NCBI RefSeq assembly: GCF_004212215.1
Contig: NZ_QVFV01000006.1
Span: 120,805-184,804, forward strand
Origin: Leptolyngbya iicbica LK
GTDB taxonomy: Bacteria > Cyanobacteriota > Cyanobacteriia > Phormidesmidales > Phormidesmidaceae
Direction of reading: 5' to 3'
Length of the DNA stretch: 64,000 bases
Both the position numbers and the translations under genes were made by a program. A model generated the notes under the pieces. It was not told where the DNA came from. It worked only from the letters and a program-made list of their open reading frames with translations, and ran no database searches. This document shows positions 18,522-29,500 of the stretch, one piece after another (position 1 is the first letter of the stretch; each line of letters begins with the position of its first letter).

Positions 18522-18894
18522 TACCCTGTCCTTGTTGTCTGCGCTAAAGGCTCACTCATCGTAGAAGCCCCAAACTTGTCAGAGGGGGTTAATAAGTCTT
18601 TCTGTAGCCTACGACGCTTGTTCGGTGTCACGGAGGATTCAAGGTGGTAGTGAGGATTATCTCGGCTGTGCTGAGACCGGCTCCATCAGTCAGGTGCTGA
18701 TCAGATGGCAATATCTACTTCGGACTCACCGATGTATGGAGGGCGATCGCGGGTCTACTGGTCACGTATTAGTCGCCTTCAACGGCTCATCAGGAGTCCG
18801 CATCTTGCCTTCTCAAATACGGTTGGTTATGGTGTGAGAGACTTAATGTCTCAGGGGCATTTTGCTCAGTTAGCTGTTTCTGCTGGCTACCACT
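18522..18894. other. Intergenic region after FecR paralogue 2
   Basis: This 373-bp stretch contains only short overlapping frames (18625-18837 and 18705-18917) without recognisable products. I see no terminator hairpin or repeat. Confidence 0.4.
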
Positions 18895-19302
18895 GTGCGT
18901 TCCAAAAAAGCTCTTAAGATTGACTTACAAGCGGAGTATCCCTGCCCTTGTCGGCGAAGTGGTGTGCTCAAGCCCATTGCGCTGACCGAAGCTTTTGGGT
19001 GTCACCGATGTCAGCAGATTTTCGTCATTCAAGATGACGGCTACCTGTTGGAACAACTCTCAACGCATTACCCATACAAGCGGGTTTGGTACTGGACGGG
19101 AAACCAATGGCGCCTAGATCATTCCGCCCTCAGTAACCATTACTTACCACTAGCCACCATGCTGTTTGGCGTCGGCATGTTCGTTTTATTGCTGGCCATT
19201 CTGCAGCCGCCCAGCAGTTTGGGCATGTTTTTACGATTGCTTACGGTCGCGGCTGTTGCTTTATTGTTCTTAGTGGTTTTTTGGCTATCTTGTCGCCGCT
19301 AA
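18895..19302 (+). CDS. Zinc-ribbon-like protein with two membrane helices
   Basis: A 135-residue protein starting at a GTG (18895; MRSKKALKIDLQAEY). The N-terminal part has two cysteine pairs, CPCRRSG and CHRC, about 25 residues apart, which suggests a small zinc ribbon. The middle is aromatic-rich (YKRVWYWTGNQWRLDH). The C-terminal half has two hydrophobic helices (LPLATMLFGVGMFVLLLAIL and LLTVAAVALLFLVVFWLSC), placing the ribbon in the cytoplasm if the usual positive-inside rule holds. It lies 31 bp upstream of the ProA-like gene and could be co-transcribed with it. I recognise no characterised family. Confidence 0.68.
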   Translation: MRSKKALKIDLQAEYPCPCRRSGVLKPIALTEAFGCHRCQQIFVIQDDGYLLEQLSTHYPYKRVWYWTGNQWRLDHSALSNHYLPLATMLFGVGMFVLLLAILQPPSSLGMFLRLLTVAAVALLFLVVFWLSCRR

Positions 19303-19333
19303 ACACGACTTCTTTGATTCCTGGAATAACGCG

Positions 19334-20584
19334 ATGACTTCTGTTCAGTCTCTGGCCGAGCTATCGGTGCTTATACGGCAGATTCGCCAGGCGGCTGAGG
19401 CGCTCGAAGTTAGGCCAACCACCGTGGCGTTACAAACAGCGGCGCAAGCCTTTCGAGAAGCCGCTGACGACATCTTAGAAGCCAATACTCTAGACCTTGA
19501 AGCCAGCCTAGAAATGGCCGTGCCTGAGCTCGTAGTGGAATGGCTCAAACTCACGCCAGAGCGGTTGAACACTGCCATCGTCATCTTGGAACGCTTAGCC
19601 CAGCTGGATGCGGTGACCACTTCCACACATCGACCGCAACCCGCGATCGCCCCCACTGACCATGCTTACTGGCTGCGCGAACCCCTGGGGGTGATTGCGT
19701 TGGTGTACGAAGCGTTTCCTGAATTAGCGATTATCGCCGCTGCCCTGAGCCTGCGGGCCGGCAACGGTTTGATTTTGAAGGGCGGGCATGAGGCCAGTCA
19801 AACGAATCAAGTCATTGCCGACGTCTTTCAAGGTGTCTTAGCTCAAGTTGACTTGCCAGAACAAATCATTGTTTCGCTATCACCAAGTGAAGGGGAAGCC
19901 GCACGGCGCTGGTTGATGCAAACCAGTGAACTAGATTTAGTCATTCCTTACGGTCGGGCCAGTCTGGTACAGCAAGTCATGCGCGATGCCAACTCGCCCA
20001 GTTTGAGCACCGCGATTGGTAACTGCTATGTGTATTGGGCACCAACCGCCCCCGTTGAGGTGGTGGCGAAGATAATTATTGCCAGCCATCGGGGGAATCC
20101 AGAGCCCGTGAACGGCATCGAAAAAGTTTTGGTGGATGAAAAGGTGTCACCCGTCGCCGAACGGGAATTAGAGCATTTGCTGCAAGACAGTCAACTCTCA
20201 GTGAAAGACGTGGCTAGCCCCACCCTGTCATCTGACCTTGATGCCACTGTCGAAGAACTGTGGCAAGAGGCCCAGCTCGATCGCACCGTGTTGATGACGC
20301 GAGTGCCTAATTTATCGGCCGCGATCGCCCTGATCAATCGCTTTAGCAGCGGCCATGCTGACTGCATTGTGACCAACTCTTATCAAGAGAGCATGCAGTT
20401 TTCCAGTCAGGTGCGCAGTGCGTCCATCTATATCAACTCGTCGCCCCAATTCCAGCGCAATGCGTCTCATACGAGTGCGATCGCCCTCGGCATGTCGCCC
20501 CAACGAGGCCTCAAAAGCGGGCGCATCACTCTGGAAACGCTGCTCATGCATAAAGCCATCGTCCAGGGCATGGGAAATTTATGA
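19334..20584 (+). CDS. ProA-like aldehyde dehydrogenase, catalytic Cys missing
   Basis: A 416-residue protein with overall similarity to glutamate-5-semialdehyde (gamma-glutamyl phosphate) reductase, the proline-synthesis enzyme: REPLGVIALVYEAFPELAI, LRAGNGLILKGGHEA, and AIGNCYVYW. At the active site, where ProA proteins have P-x-x-C-N-A-x-E, this one reads PEPVNGIE, so the nucleophilic cysteine is valine. The usual IPRGG loop reads IPYGR. I confirmed the valine in the DNA (CCC GTG AAC GGC). It is therefore probably a cyanobacterial ProA paralogue with changed or no dehydrogenase activity, and a canonical proA is expected elsewhere in the genome. Annotation pipelines will probably call it proA. 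Confidence 0.8.
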   Translation: MTSVQSLAELSVLIRQIRQAAEALEVRPTTVALQTAAQAFREAADDILEANTLDLEASLEMAVPELVVEWLKLTPERLNTAIVILERLAQLDAVTTSTHRPQPAIAPTDHAYWLREPLGVIALVYEAFPELAIIAAALSLRAGNGLILKGGHEASQTNQVIADVFQGVLAQVDLPEQIIVSLSPSEGEAARRWLMQTSELDLVIPYGRASLVQQVMRDANSPSLSTAIGNCYVYWAPTAPVEVVAKIIIASHRGNPEPVNGIEKVLVDEKVSPVAERELEHLLQDSQLSVKDVASPTLSSDLDATVEELWQEAQLDRTVLMTRVPNLSAAIALINRFSSGHADCIVTNSYQESMQFSSQVRSASIYINSSPQFQRNASHTSAIALGMSPQRGLKSGRITLETLLMHKAIVQGMGNL

Positions 20585-20895
20585 TGGCTTTGACAATCGG
20601 TCGGTGACCCAAGATGGCGAACGAATTCACTGCCAAACTTTGATTTTGCTGTCGGGACGTATGGCGAGGCCCCAGCCCAAGTGCGAGATTTGCTTAAATT
20701 TCCCTGTCCAGGCTGCTTGAATCACGGGAAACAGTGCGATCGCTGAGTTGGCTCCGTGATTCAAATGGGCAGTGATTCAGAGTCCCGTAGTGGCACATTC
20801 TGTGGCCGCACAGGTAGTCCATCTCAGGTAGCCGTGATATGATTAGAAACTCTGTGCATAAATTATATTCACGCTAAAACGCAACTCGTACCTCT
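20585..20895. other. Intergenic region upstream of rpsO
   Basis: This 311-bp stretch carries the rpsO promoter and leader. A TATATT box at 20862-20867 in an AT-rich tract about 30 bp before the rpsO ATG could be a -10 element, but that is weak evidence. I see no ORF, repeat or S15-binding fold that I can support. Confidence 0.4.
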
Positions 20896-21165
20896 ATGGC
20901 ACTGCTACAAGAACGCAAACAGGAACTCATCTCCGAATACCAGGTTCATGAAACCGACACAGGCTCTGCTGAAGTGCAAGTAGCCATGCTGACTGAGCGC
21001 ATCAACAAACTCAGCCAACACCTACAAAGCAATAAAAAGGATTATTCTTCTCGGCGCGGACTGCTGAAGATGATTGGTCGCCGCAAGCGGTTGCTGTCCT
21101 ACATTGCTAAAAAGGACGTTAATCAATATCGCGAGCTGATTGGTCGTCTTGGCATTCGTCGCTAG
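20896..21165 (+). CDS. rpsO: 30S ribosomal protein S15
   Basis: An 89-residue primary 16S rRNA-binding protein of the small subunit platform. It matches S15 over its full length: [43 protein letters not shown], and [20 protein letters not shown]. It starts at the ATG at 20896. The pam68-like gene follows 32 bp later; the rpsO-pam68 order is a conserved cyanobacterial arrangement, and one transcript ending at the hairpin at 21733 is likely. Confidence 0.98.
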   Translation: MALLQERKQELISEYQVHETDTGSAEVQVAMLTERINKLSQHLQSNKKDYSSRRGLLKMIGRRKRLLSYIAKKDVNQYRELIGRLGIRR

Positions 21166-21197
21166 AGCGTTGACATTGCAGGTCTTGGAGCGTTGTC

Positions 21198-21698
21198 ATG
21201 TCCGCTGATGCAGAGAAAGACCGCTTGCCGTTTGAACCCAATCGCAAGCGTAAAAAGTCAGCTAAAGAAAAGGTTCAGTCGGCAACCGAGCAGCCCAGCG
21301 AGGCAACTAAAGCCACCGCCAGCGCTGCTACAAATCGACGAACCAACAAATATTCCCGAGAAGAGACCAGCATCCCAGAAGTGGTGAGTCGTCGCATGTT
21401 GCGCCGGATGCTTTACTTTTCGGGCCTACCTGTAGTCTTGGGAGTGTTTGTTTTTTTTGTGAGCTACGTGCTGATTGTGCAGGAAATCGCTGTACTCCCA
21501 AATGTCGTAGTGTTGTTAACGACGCTGGCCTGCTTTGGTTTAAGTGTCGTTGGTCTCAGCTACGGAGCGCTGTCGGCGTCTTGGGAAGAGGACACTCTCG
21601 GCAGCCTACTTGGGTTCGAGCAATTTCAGGTGAACTTTGAACGGCTGATCGGTTCCTGGCGACAGGCTCGCGAAGAGCGTCGCAACAGCTCTTCATAG
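21198..21698 (+). CDS. pam68: Pam68 family photosystem II assembly protein
   Basis: A 166-residue membrane protein. A charged, Lys-rich N-terminal tail of about 75 residues is followed by two membrane helices (FSGLPVVLGVFVFFVSYVL and VVVLLTTLACFGLSVVGLSY) and an amphipathic tail (WEEDTLGSLLGFEQFQVNFE). This is the layout of Pam68, which in plants and Synechocystis assists insertion of chlorophyll into, and early assembly of, photosystem II core antenna proteins. Its position directly after rpsO supports the assignment. It ends before a strong terminator. No unusual features. Confidence 0.9.
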   Translation: MSADAEKDRLPFEPNRKRKKSAKEKVQSATEQPSEATKATASAATNRRTNKYSREETSIPEVVSRRMLRRMLYFSGLPVVLGVFVFFVSYVLIVQEIAVLPNVVVLLTTLACFGLSVVGLSYGALSASWEEDTLGSLLGFEQFQVNFERLIGSWRQAREERRNSSS

Positions 21699-21732
21699 GT
21701 CTGACAGAATCGGTTTAGTGGGTTTTGCTTAA

Positions 21733-21776
21733 ACTCCCTGGGGCGATCTCGCGATCGCCCCAGGGAGTATTTTTTT
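21733..21776 (+). terminator. Intrinsic terminator of rpsO-pam68
   Basis: A perfect 16-bp stem (21733-21748 with 21753-21768) and a 4-nt TCGC loop are followed by a run of seven T residues. The loop and inner stem contain a HIP1 octamer (GCGATCGC), so the repeat motif has been built into, or co-opted as, the hairpin tip. Confidence 0.93.
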
Positions 21777-21941
21777 GCAGACACTTTTCACCCCTCTCCT
21801 GTCGTGCCCACTCGGGACCGGACTGAGTGAGGCGGCAGTGCAGGACGCCATGCCAATTTTGCTTAATGGATCAAAGTTGTCTTTGTATCCCAAATAACGA
21901 GAAGATAAGGGCATCGATCGCCGCTGGTAGCCCTCTGCGTC

Positions 21942-23456
21942 ATGTCTAACAACGACTATCTCGAAAAGATTTTGACCGCCCGAGTATACGACGTTGCCCA
22001 AGAAACCCCTCTGGAAGTCGCCCCTCGCCTGTCACAACGGTTGGGGAATACGCTACTACTCAAACGAGAAGACATGCAGTCCGTCTTCTCTTTTAAACTG
22101 CGGGGGGCCTATAACAAGATGGCCCATTTGCCGCCGGAACGCTTAGCTCAGGGCGTAATCGCCGCCTCAGCCGGCAACCATGCCCAGGGGGTCGCGTTGG
22201 GGGCCAAGCGGCTGGGTACGTCGGCGATTATTGTGATGCCCGTGACCACACCGGAGCTGAAAGTCAAAGCGGTGGAAGCCCGGGGGGGCATTGCCGTGCT
22301 GCACGGCGAAACCTTTGACGATGCCTATGCCCATGCCTGTCAATTGTCAGAAGAAAAGGGCATGACCTTGATTCACCCGTTTGATGATCCAGAGGTGATT
22401 GCGGGTCAGGGCACTATTGGTATGGAAATTTTGCGGCAGCATCAGAAACCGATTCACGCCATTTTTGTGGCGATCGGTGGTGGCGGCTTGATTGCGGGCA
22501 TTGCCGCCTATGTGAAACGGCTGCGACCGGACATTCGCATCATTGGGGTCGAGCCGGTGGATGCCGACAGTATGAGTCAGTCTTTGCAGGCAGGGCAACG
22601 AGTCACGCTAGACCAGGTAGGCCGGTTTGCCGATGGGGTCGCGGTTAAGCGCGTGGGGGAAGAAACCTTTCGCCTGTGTCAGCAGTATGTGGATGAAGTC
22701 ATTTTGGTGAATACCGATGACACCTGCGCTGCCATCAAAGACGTGTTTGAGGACACGCGGTCAATTGTGGAGCCCGCTGGGGCGCTGGCGATCGCGGGGG
22801 CCAAAGCCTATGTGGAGCGCGAGGGGATTACGGGCGAAACGTTGGTGGCGATCGCCTGTGGCGCCAATATGAATTTTGACCGCCTCCGCTTTGTGGCGGA
22901 ACGAGCGGAAATGGGCGAACGGCGGGAAGCGATTTTTGCAGTCAACATTCCCGAAGGGCCGGGCAGTCTGCGAAAGTTTTGCAAATGCATTGGCAAACGC
23001 AACCTGACGGAATTTAACTATCGCATTGCCGACAAGGCCGAAGCCCATATTTTTGTCGGGTTGCAGGTCAAAGACCGCCAAGATGCCAGCCAGATGGCGG
23101 CGACGTTTGAGGCTAATGGTTTCAACACCCTCGATCTGACGGATGACGAACTGACGAAAATGCACCTGCGCCATATGGTGGGGGGGCGATCGCCCCTGGC
23201 CCAAGATGAGGTGCTGTATCGGTTCGAGTTTCCCGAAAATCCCGGGGCTTTGATCAAGTTCCTTAACTGCATGAGCCCCAACTGGAACATCAGCCTCTTT
23301 CATTACCGCAACAATGGTGCTGATTACGGCCGCATTGTGTTGGGCATCCAAGTGCCGCCCGCCGAGATGGATGACTGGCGCGCCTTTTTAGACACCGTGG
23401 GCTACCGCTATTGGGATGAGAGCAATAATCCGGCTTACCACTTATTTTTGGCCTAA
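21942..23456 (+). CDS. ilvA: Threonine ammonia-lyase, biosynthetic
   Basis: Threonine dehydratase converts threonine to 2-oxobutanoate, the first step of isoleucine synthesis. The 504-residue protein has the PLP-dependent catalytic domain (about 1-325), with the Schiff-base lysine in SFKLRGAYNKM, the SAGNHAQG phosphate-binding loop and the glycine-rich AIGGGGLIAG loop. Two C-terminal ACT-like regulatory modules follow (FAVNIPEGPGSLRKF and YRFEFPENPGALIKF), which in this family mediate isoleucine inhibition and valine activation. The length is typical of the biosynthetic rather than the catabolic enzyme. It is convergent with the giant kinase gene. Confidence 0.97.
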   Translation: MSNNDYLEKILTARVYDVAQETPLEVAPRLSQRLGNTLLLKREDMQSVFSFKLRGAYNKMAHLPPERLAQGVIAASAGNHAQGVALGAKRLGTSAIIVMPVTTPELKVKAVEARGGIAVLHGETFDDAYAHACQLSEEKGMTLIHPFDDPEVIAGQGTIGMEILRQHQKPIHAIFVAIGGGGLIAGIAAYVKRLRPDIRIIGVEPVDADSMSQSLQAGQRVTLDQVGRFADGVAVKRVGEETFRLCQQYVDEVILVNTDDTCAAIKDVFEDTRSIVEPAGALAIAGAKAYVEREGITGETLVAIACGANMNFDRLRFVAERAEMGERREAIFAVNIPEGPGSLRKFCKCIGKRNLTEFNYRIADKAEAHIFVGLQVKDRQDASQMAATFEANGFNTLDLTDDELTKMHLRHMVGGRSPLAQDEVLYRFEFPENPGALIKFLNCMSPNWNISLFHYRNNGADYGRIVLGIQVPPAEMDDWRAFLDTVGYRYWDESNNPAYHLFLA

Positions 23457-23465
23457 GCAAAACCT

Positions 23466-23493
23466 GCCCCGGGCCGATGAATCTGCCCGGGGC
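23466..23493. terminator. Hairpin between convergent ilvA and kinase genes
   Basis: GCCCCGGGC (23466-23474) pairs with GCCCGGGGC (23485-23493) over a 10-nt loop, just 9 bp after the ilvA stop. Neither side has a T-run, so it may be a bidirectional barrier rather than a classical intrinsic terminator. Confidence 0.55.
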
Positions 23494-23500
23494 GACGAAA

Positions 23501-26500
23501 TCACCCTTGTGCCTCTAATCCAGGAGTGGGTGGGGGTGGTTGCATGGGCAGTGAGAAGTAGATGGTCGTGCCCTGGTCAATCTCACTCTCCGCCCAGATT
23601 TCGCCATTGTGCCGATGAATGATGCGATTGACGATCGCCAGCCCGATCCCCGTGCCTTGAAACTCCTCTTGCTTATGCAATCGCTGGAAGGGACTAAAGA
23701 GCTTGTCGGCATAGGCCATGTCAAAGCCGACGCCATTGTCGCGGACAAAGCAGGTGCCATCGGGCTGCTGCCCAATGTGGATGCGGGCGGGGGTGCGATC
23801 GCGGCTAAATTTCACCGCATTACCGATTAAATTACTGAGCACCTGCTGCAGTAAGGCCGCATCGCCATAAACCGTGGGCAACTCATCGATCGTAATTTCG
23901 ACATGATCCAACGTTTCATCAGGACCTTCGGTGAGGAGAGCGATAGCCTGCTCTACCAGTGGCCCCAACGGCACGGGGCGGGTACTCATTTCGCGGCGAC
24001 CGACGCGCGACAGCGTGAGCAACCCATCGATCAGCAGACTCATCTTTTGGCTACTGTTCTCAATGACCTCGATGTAGTGCAGTAGTTTGGCATCGGGCTC
24101 GGGGGTAGTAACTGCTAAGCGTTGTTTCAGCGCCGCGATAAAGCCATTGATATGACGCAGGGGAGCCCGCAAGTCATGAGACACCGAATAGGAAAACGAC
24201 TGTAATTCTTGGTTAGTGGCTGCGAGTTGCTCGGCTTGGTGCTCTAACGCCCGCTGCGCTTCCACGAGGTCCGTAATGTCGCGAGAAGTGCCGATCAGGG
24301 CGTAGACTTCGCCATCGGGACGTTTGAGGGGAATTTTGTAGGTGTCTAAATGCACCAGACCGTTGGGGGTTTGGATCGCTTCCTCCAGGTGCAAAATCTC
24401 TCCCGTTTGAAAGACCTGCTGATTTTGGGCCTCATAGATGCGGGCTTGGTCAGAGCTGAAGCATTCATAAATGGTTTTGCCCTCAAAGTCTTGGCGTTGG
24501 GTTAATTGGGCAAACTCTGCCACCACCTGATTACCGAAGGTCATCGTATGGGTGCGATCGACCACAAAAATTTGATCGGGCAGGGCATTCATCAAGGTAA
24601 TCAGTTCAGCGGTTCGCAGTTCTACGAGCTCTTCTAAGTGTTGATTCTGGTCGGCTAGCACTTGATTCAAGCGTCGCACCTCCTCTTCGGCGCGGCGGCG
24701 TTCGTCAATATCGCGGATCAGAACGAGTGCTTCATTCTCCGTAAAGGGCACAATTCTCGACTCTTCCCACCGGAGGTTGCCATCAATCTCGAGTTGATAT
24801 TCAAACACCTCGATTTGTTGGGTGGCGATCGCCCGTTTTACCTGGGCGATACGCTGATTGGCCAAGTGAATGGGCAAAAAGTCGCGGAGATTCTGGCCAA
24901 TGGCTTGTGACTTAGGTAACAACGCCGGAAATTCGGGGGGATGGTGAACATCCAAACACCTGCCCTCGACGCTGATCCGGGTGAACATATCGGGCAGTGC
25001 ATCCACAATGGCCCGGTTGAGGGTTTCGCTGTGTCGCAAAGCCGCTTCGGCTCGTTTGCGATCGTCAATATCGCGCACCAGCACCAAGACCTCATCATTG
25101 GGCATCGGCACCACCCGTGCCTCTTCCCAAAGCAACACGCCATCAATGGGTAACTGATATTCATAGAGTTGTACTTCCCCGGTGGTCAATGCCCGCTCAA
25201 CCGCCTGCATCCGTTCGGCAGCCACATCGGGGGTGAGGGTGTCTTGCACCAAGCGGCCCACATGTCGCTCTTTGGGACACACCACAGAAAAATAACTGGG
25301 ATATTGCATGTCGAGGCACAGGCCATCGCGGCGCATCCGAATGAGCAAATCAGGCAATGCGGCCAAAATGGCGCGGTTGAGGGCTTCACTGGCCTGTAAG
25401 GCCGTTTGCGTGGCGACTTGCTCCGTTACATCGACAATCACCCCATCCCAAAGGTAATCACCATTCGCTTCTTGCTCTGGCCGCGCTAACATTTGGAACC
25501 ATTTTAGTTGTCCAGAGGGTTCGATAACGCGGTAATCAGCTTTGAATGAGGTGAGGGTTTGGGCCGAGTGCGATAGCGTCTCTCTCAACCGGGGTCGATC
25601 ATCTGGATGGATCAAATTCCAAGCGACTGAGATATCAGCGATCACCGCTTCGGGTTCAATCTCCCACAGTTCTCGACAGGCGGCACTGAGATAGCTAAAG
25701 CGATCGCTCCCGTCAGCACTGCGGTGATAGCGATAGATAATCCCTGGTGTATTGTCGGCCAGTCGCTGAAACCGAGCTTGGCTAGCACTCAGATCGGCTT
25801 CAGCTTGTCTGAGATCGGTGACATCGACGGCAACTCCATCCCAGGTATATTCGCCGTCGGGGTGAGCTTCTCCTCGGGCCACCGTCTGTATCCATTTCAC
25901 TTTGCCGGAGGGCGTGATGATGCGATATTCGTGCAGCCAGGTGGTGCCTTGGGCGATCGCCGTCGCAATGGAAGCCTTGAACACTTCGAGATCGTCAGGA
26001 TGAATCATGGCCCAAGCGTGGCTGGAGTCAGCACAAATCGCCTCGGGTTCGTATTCCCACAGGTCGGCACTGCCAGGACTGACATAGCTAAAGCGATCGC
26101 TGCCATCGGGATATTGGTGATAGCGATAAATCATACCCGGCATGTTGGCCGCTAACCGCTGAAAGCGAGCCTCACTTTGGCGAAGGGCATCTTCGGCGCG
26201 GCGGCGCTCAGTGACATCGACCCCAACCCCCCAGGCCCCAATCTCAGGAATCGGGAACAGATCGGAAACATTGGACCAGGAAATGATGCGCTCACTGCCA
26301 TCTTTGCAGGTGATTAGCCATTCCCAATCACGGTAGTTGTTGCCCTGCTCTTGCCAGCGGGTGAACATGATTTGGCGATACTCGGCGTTGGGATAAAAGA
26401 CCTTCAGAGCTTCGGGATTATTCACTACTTCGGCTGCGCTATAACCCGTAACCCGCTCACATTCCTGATTCCACAAAGTCAACAGACCATTGTCATCCAT

Positions 26501-29500
26501 GGCGTCTAACAAGACGGGCATATGGTCGAGAATTTTGCGCCAGTTCGCTTCGTTGGCTTGGAGTGCCTGGTGCGCCCGCTGCCGTTCAAGTTCAGCACTG
26601 GCGCGAGCGGCAAAGATGCGCAACAAGGTGACGGCATTGTCTAAATGCTGAATCGGCTCGCTATGGAGGAGGCAGATTTCCCCTAGCGGTTGGCCGTGGG
26701 TGTCGGTGAGGATGACGCCGATATAGCTCTCAGCATTAAGGGCGACCAAATCTGGGTCATCGGGGAAAGCGGCCTGCACCCCTTGCGGACAGCAGTAAAA
26801 GCCCTGCTGCAAAGTGAGATCGCAGGGAGTATTGGCCCGTTGATAAGTCATGTCGGCTTGCTGTCGTTGGTGACTCCAAAACACCAGGGTGCTCAGGGTG
26901 TCGGCATCGTCATCTAGCTGATTGATAAACACATGATCGACCCCCAAAGTGTCGGCCAGCTGACGAGCCAGCGCCGGGAAGTAAGCTTCTCCAGTCACCG
27001 ACGCGGTGCCTTCAACCACGCTCCGCAGCGATCGCTCCGCCAACACTTGTTCCGTCACGTCCTTATACACCGTGGTCAAAAAGGCAGGCTGAGTTTGGTC
27101 GCCCTGCACCGCCGTCACCACCAATTGCATATGCCGCACGGAACCATCGGCACAGATAAAACGCAGATCAATCTCTTGGGCGGTCACTTCACCCCGGATC
27201 ACCCCGTCCATCATGTGCATGTCATGGGCCAAGTCGTCAGGATGGGTGATTTTGTCGAAATGCTCGCCGATCAATGCTTCCGCAGGGTAGCCCACCAATT
27301 GACAAAACGCAGGGTTGACTTTGATGTAGGTGCCATCGAGGGCGAGTTGCGTCATCCCGACCGCTGATTGTTCAAAAATGGATTGAAAGACGCGCTCACT
27401 CCAGCGTTGGGCGGTTTCTGCTGCGACGCGATCGCTCACCTCGCGACAATTCACCACAATGCCCTGAATGTTGGGGTCATCGAGCAAACTGTTAGCCACC
27501 ACCTCAAAGTAATGCCATTGCGGCTCCGACTGGTGACGCACCCGGCACTGAAAGACCGGTTGGGGAAGGCCTGGCTGCACGATCGCGGCGGCCCGCACGG
27601 CGGCAATCACGGGCCAATCTTCTGCCGCGACCAACCGCAGGACGGATCGGCCTTGCAGATCAGCCGGGTCATAGTTCAGCAATCGAGTGATGGAGGGCGT
27701 GACGTACTGGATGCGGCCCCGGCGATCGAGCAGCATCACGACATCCGAGGCATTTTCTGTCAGACGGCGATAATAATGCTCTTGCTGGCGGAGGGCGGCT
27801 TCGGCCTGTTGGCGTTGGTAGGCATTGGCAAAGAGATCACCCACAATTTGGAGCAGCGCGATCTCGTTTTCTGACCAGGTTTTGGTCTGGGTTAAGGCAA
27901 AGCCAATATGCCCCAACAGCCGCTGGTGGTGATACATCGGCACCACGGCGAGCGATCGCGTGCCCATCATGGTCATCGCTTGGCGTTCGTTAGCCGCCTC
28001 AGGGGGCAGGTGCTCCACATCATTAATCGTCATGATGGATTGCTGCCGCAACTGCTCCATCCACCAGGGCACCTGAGTTTTCGCGACCTGCTGCCACGCG
28101 GCGGGAATAGGCTCAAGACTGGCAATGTGCCACTGACTATAGAGCTGACTCTGCTGGCCATCCGGCGAAGACAGGTAAACGTAGCTGCGGTGCGCCCCAG
28201 TGGCTTCGGCAATGGCCTTGAGGGCTTTGTGCATACCCGCTGCCAACTGATCATTCGGCAAGTTGACAAACTCAGTGGATAACCGGCTCAGTAAACGCTC
28301 AAAGGTGAGGCGATCGCGCAATTCCTGCTCCAAAGCCTTTTGCGGTCGATGATCGCGGGCAATGGTGGAAAGCAGCTGCACTTCACCATTGTCATTACGA
28401 TGGGCCGTCACCGTTTGCAAAATGGGAATTTCGGTGCCGTCAGCAGCTAAGAGAGCGGTTTCTCCCTGCCAGGTACCTTGGGCGATCGCGGTCGGCATCG
28501 CTTCTTGAAACAGTAATTGCGACGCCCATTGCGGATGATAGTTGCGAATGTGGTTGGCAGCAGTCGGTGGCAAATATTGGGTGACGAACTGAGTCAACGC
28601 CGGATTGCAATAAACAACCTCACCCGTGGGGCGCGCCATGCCAACAAAATCGGGAGTCGCTTCCAGAATTTCTAACAGTTGCTGCTGCTGCAACTCACTC
28701 TCTTTGAGAGAGGTCAAATCGCGAATGCTGGTAACGATGCCCGTGATCGCCTCGCCGTCGACCCGATAGGGCGTTAGGGTAATGCTCCGAAAGCGTCGCC
28801 CCAGATGCGGAAACTCGAACCAGCGATCGTAGTGGATGGTTTCGCCTTGCAGGCAGCGATCTAGCAAAGGTTTGAGGCGATGATCAAATGCCGCCTGGCC
28901 TAATACCTCGGCCACAGTTTGGCCCAAAATGGGTTGGCCGTTGTAGCCGTACCAACTGCGATAGGTCTCATTAATGACCTGATAGCGATACTCGGCGTCG
29001 AGCAGGCAAATGGCGTCGTTGGCGGCTTCGACCATGTGGGCATAACGCTGGAGCGATCGCTTGGCCAGCACCCGTTCGGTAACATCCTCGTAGCAGCAAA
29101 AGATGCCCATCACGTCACCCTGGGGGGTGACCAACGGCGATTTGATGGTCGAGACCCAGCGCTGGTAACCATCGGCATAGGTTTGCGCACATTCGTTAAA
29201 GGCGATCGCTTGACCGGCGTCCATTATCCGCCGATCCCGTTCGAGAAATAATTCCACCGATTCCGGAGAAAAGACACCGAAATCATGGTCGGTTTTGCCA
29301 ATTAACTGACTGGGATGATCGACACCCATGTCTTGGGCAAAGACCTGATTACACCCTAAAAAACGCCCTTCATAATCCTTCCAAAAGACCCGCTGGGGCA
29401 GGTGGTCAAACACCATTTGCAACAGCGATTTAGATGCTTGCAAATCGAGTTCGGCCTGTTTGCGATCGCTAATATCCACATGGGAGCCAACAAAGCGTAT

